Assembly: GCF_015694725.1 (NCBI RefSeq)
Contig: NZ_JADQDQ010000021.1
Coordinates: 1 to 33,588, forward strand
DNA from: Hymenobacter jeongseonensis
GTDB lineage: Bacteria; Bacteroidota; Bacteroidia; Cytophagales; Hymenobacteraceae
Length of the DNA: 33,588 nt
Direction of reading: 5' to 3'
The position numbers were made by a program, and so were the translations under genes. Numbering within the stretch: the stretch's first letter is position 1; each line of letters begins with the position of its first letter. Shown in pieces: positions 32,151 through 33,588 of the stretch. The notes beneath the pieces are model-generated. The model had not been told where the DNA came from and did not search any database. It saw nothing but the letters and a program-made list of their open reading frames with translations.

Positions 32151-33464
32151 ATGACCCAAACCCTCCGCTGCGTCGTGCTGCTCTTACTCTGGCTGGTGGC
32201 CGCCCCTTCCAGGGGGCAAGGCCACGCCTCCTTCGTCACGGCTGACATCGACCGGTTCTGGCAAGCCTACGACCGCATCGTCACCACCAAGGACAGCGCC
32301 CAGCAGTACGCCTACCTCAACACCCTGTTCCTGCAGCCGGGCTCTCCCGGCCTGCAGGCCCTGAGGCAGGCCCGCACCTACACGGCCCAGTCCTACGTGG
32401 AGGCCATCAACCGCTACCCGCGCTTCTGGCAGTCAGTCCGACCAAACACCGCCCGGGCCCCCGCCTTGGCCCGCAAAGCTGCCGCCCAGGTCCGCCACCT
32501 GCGGCGGCTCTACCCCGACTTGCGGATGGCCACCACCTACTTCACCATGGGCGCCTTCCGCACGGGCGGCACGGCCGCGGGCAATATGGTGCTGCTGGGC
32601 AGCGAACTGGCCCTGGCCGATGCAACCACGAACACCACCGAATTTGGCCCCGACCTGGCCCCACTAAAAGCGCACATCGCCGCTAAAACCGAGGCGGACG
32701 TGCTCTTCACCGTGGTCCACGAGTACGTCCACACCCAGCAGAAAACTACCCTAGGTAACACGCTGCTGGCCCAGTGCGTGCTGGAGGGGGTAGCCGAGTT
32801 TGTGGCTGTCACCGCCACGGGCCACCGGTCCACGCTGCCGGCCCTGGCCTACGGCGCGGCTAATGCGGCCAAGGTCAAGCAGCGCTTTGGAGCGCACCTG
32901 TTGAATCCTTCCCCCGGTTTTTGGCTCTACAGCAACGAGCCAAACGAGTTTGACACGCGCGATTTGGGCTACTATGTCGGCTACGCCCTGTGCCAGGGGT
33001 ACTACGAGCGAGCAGGCGACAAAAAAGGAGCGATCAAAACCATGATCGAGCTCGACTACAACGACGAGGCAGCCCTGCTCGCCTTTGTGGACCAGGCCGG
33101 CTACTTTTCGCAGGCCAGTGCGCAACTCAAAGCTGGCTTTGGGGCCGGTCGGCCCCGCGTGCTCGGGTTTACCCGTGGAGCCGGGCCGGCGGCCGTGACG
33201 CCTGGGCGGTCGACCATAACGCTCACTTTTTCCAGTCCCATGGACCCGCAGTACCGCAACTTCGAGCTGGGGCCTTTGGGGGTCGACCACCTGCTGCGCG
33301 TGCAGCGGTTTCTGGGCTTCTCGGCGGACGGCACTACTGCCACGGTTGAGGTAGTGGTGCAGCCCAACCGGCACTACCAGCTGCTGGTGGGCGACGGATT
33401 CCGGAGCCGGGATGGCCGGTCCTTGCAGCCCTTTTTGATCGATTTCACTAGCGCAGCAAACTAA
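32151..33464 (+). CDS. Secreted putative zinc metalloprotease (gluzincin-like, DUF2268-like)
   Basis: A 437-residue exported protein. The signal peptide (1-23) ends in SRGQ. The catalytic region has VVHEYVHTQQ (His190, Glu191, His194), with the glutamates of LEGVAEFVAV (Glu212 or Glu216) as candidate third zinc ligands. HEYVH plus a downstream Glu in a GxAEF helix fits gluzincin-type peptidases such as the DUF2268 group. Helical segments surround it. Residues about 335-437 form an Ig-like beta domain (ITLTFSSPMDPQYRNF...VEVVVQPNRHYQLLVGDGFRSRDGRSL), similar to SbsA/Big_5 type domains. There is no T9SS tail. The ATG at 32151 was chosen for the signal peptide; the longer frame overlaps the DUF5996 gene. 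The substrate is unknown. Confidence 0.75.
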   Translation: MTQTLRCVVLLLLWLVAAPSRGQGHASFVTADIDRFWQAYDRIVTTKDSAQQYAYLNTLFLQPGSPGLQALRQARTYTAQSYVEAINRYPRFWQSVRPNTARAPALARKAAAQVRHLRRLYPDLRMATTYFTMGAFRTGGTAAGNMVLLGSELALADATTNTTEFGPDLAPLKAHIAAKTEADVLFTVVHEYVHTQQKTTLGNTLLAQCVLEGVAEFVAVTATGHRSTLPALAYGAANAAKVKQRFGAHLLNPSPGFWLYSNEPNEFDTRDLGYYVGYALCQGYYERAGDKKGAIKTMIELDYNDEAALLAFVDQAGYFSQASAQLKAGFGAGRPRVLGFTRGAGPAAVTPGRSTITLTFSSPMDPQYRNFELGPLGVDHLLRVQRFLGFSADGTTATVEVVVQPNRHYQLLVGDGFRSRDGRSLQPFLIDFTSAAN

Positions 33465-33588
33465 ACCACGGGCGGGCGTACTTGCTATAAACAGGCGTAG
33501 TCTGCTGTTCGGACCGTTTCGCTAAACGATAGGCCGCGGGTACATCCCCCTTGCCGCTCCGTTGGTTTCAGACGCGCTACCCCTGTTT

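Noticed and set aside
1..33588. Search for tRNA, rRNA, insertion sequences and transfer genes
   Set aside because: No cloverleaf, rRNA segment, transposase or relaxase-like protein was recognised by eye; a short missed element cannot be excluded.

Overview
The window looks like a stretch of plasmid, or of a plasmid-derived replicon, from a member of the Bacteroidota close to Hymenobacter (Cytophagales, Hymenobacteraceae). The evidence is the high GC content of most genes, four large secreted proteins that end in a type IX secretion (T9SS) type A sorting domain (YPNPA...NALGQVVRR...G.Y..R), a PID-CTERM mini-protein, weak Shine-Dalgarno signals and Bacteroidota-type promoters (TTG / TAnnTTTG). 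The species assignment is inference from protein style, not a database match.

Layout. 0.2-5 kb: an aldo/keto reductase, a small KGG-repeat stress protein, a Cre-like tyrosine recombinase with a lox-like 18-5-18 inverted repeat just upstream of it, and a secreted clan GH-A glycoside hydrolase. 5.2-13.7 kb, all on the minus strand: a secreted metzincin protease with nine IPT/TIG domains, a PID-CTERM peptide and a delta-60-repeat protein. Both large proteins carry a T9SS sorting domain. 14.0-17.1 kb: a lower-GC replication/partition module made of a Rep_3-family initiator, phased 22-bp iterons with an inverted operator copy and a perfect 21-bp inverted iteron pair, a ribbon-helix-helix partition protein, ParA, and a 71-bp perfect palindrome over the parA promoter. 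17.1-17.9 kb: gene-poor. 17.9-27.8 kb, plus strand: a giant T9SS protein with 14 near-identical 46-residue blades, three TIG domains and a cohesin-dockerin-cohesin-like tail, then a SprB-repeat lipoprotein, and two paralogous SBBP-like repeat proteins of which only the first has a sorting domain. 27.9-33.5 kb: an unknown protein, a two-gene unit (CrtA-like monooxygenase-fold protein plus a conserved partner), a small lipoprotein, a DUF5996 protein and a secreted HExxH putative protease.

How it fits together. The initiator with iterons, ParA with an RHH partner, and the Cre-like enzyme with a lox-like site would give a complete P1-style maintenance set: replication, segregation and dimer resolution. 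The cargo is dominated by exported or surface proteins. The T9SS machinery itself is not in the window and must be supplied by the host. No transfer genes, rRNA, tRNA, CRISPR array or intact insertion sequence was seen.
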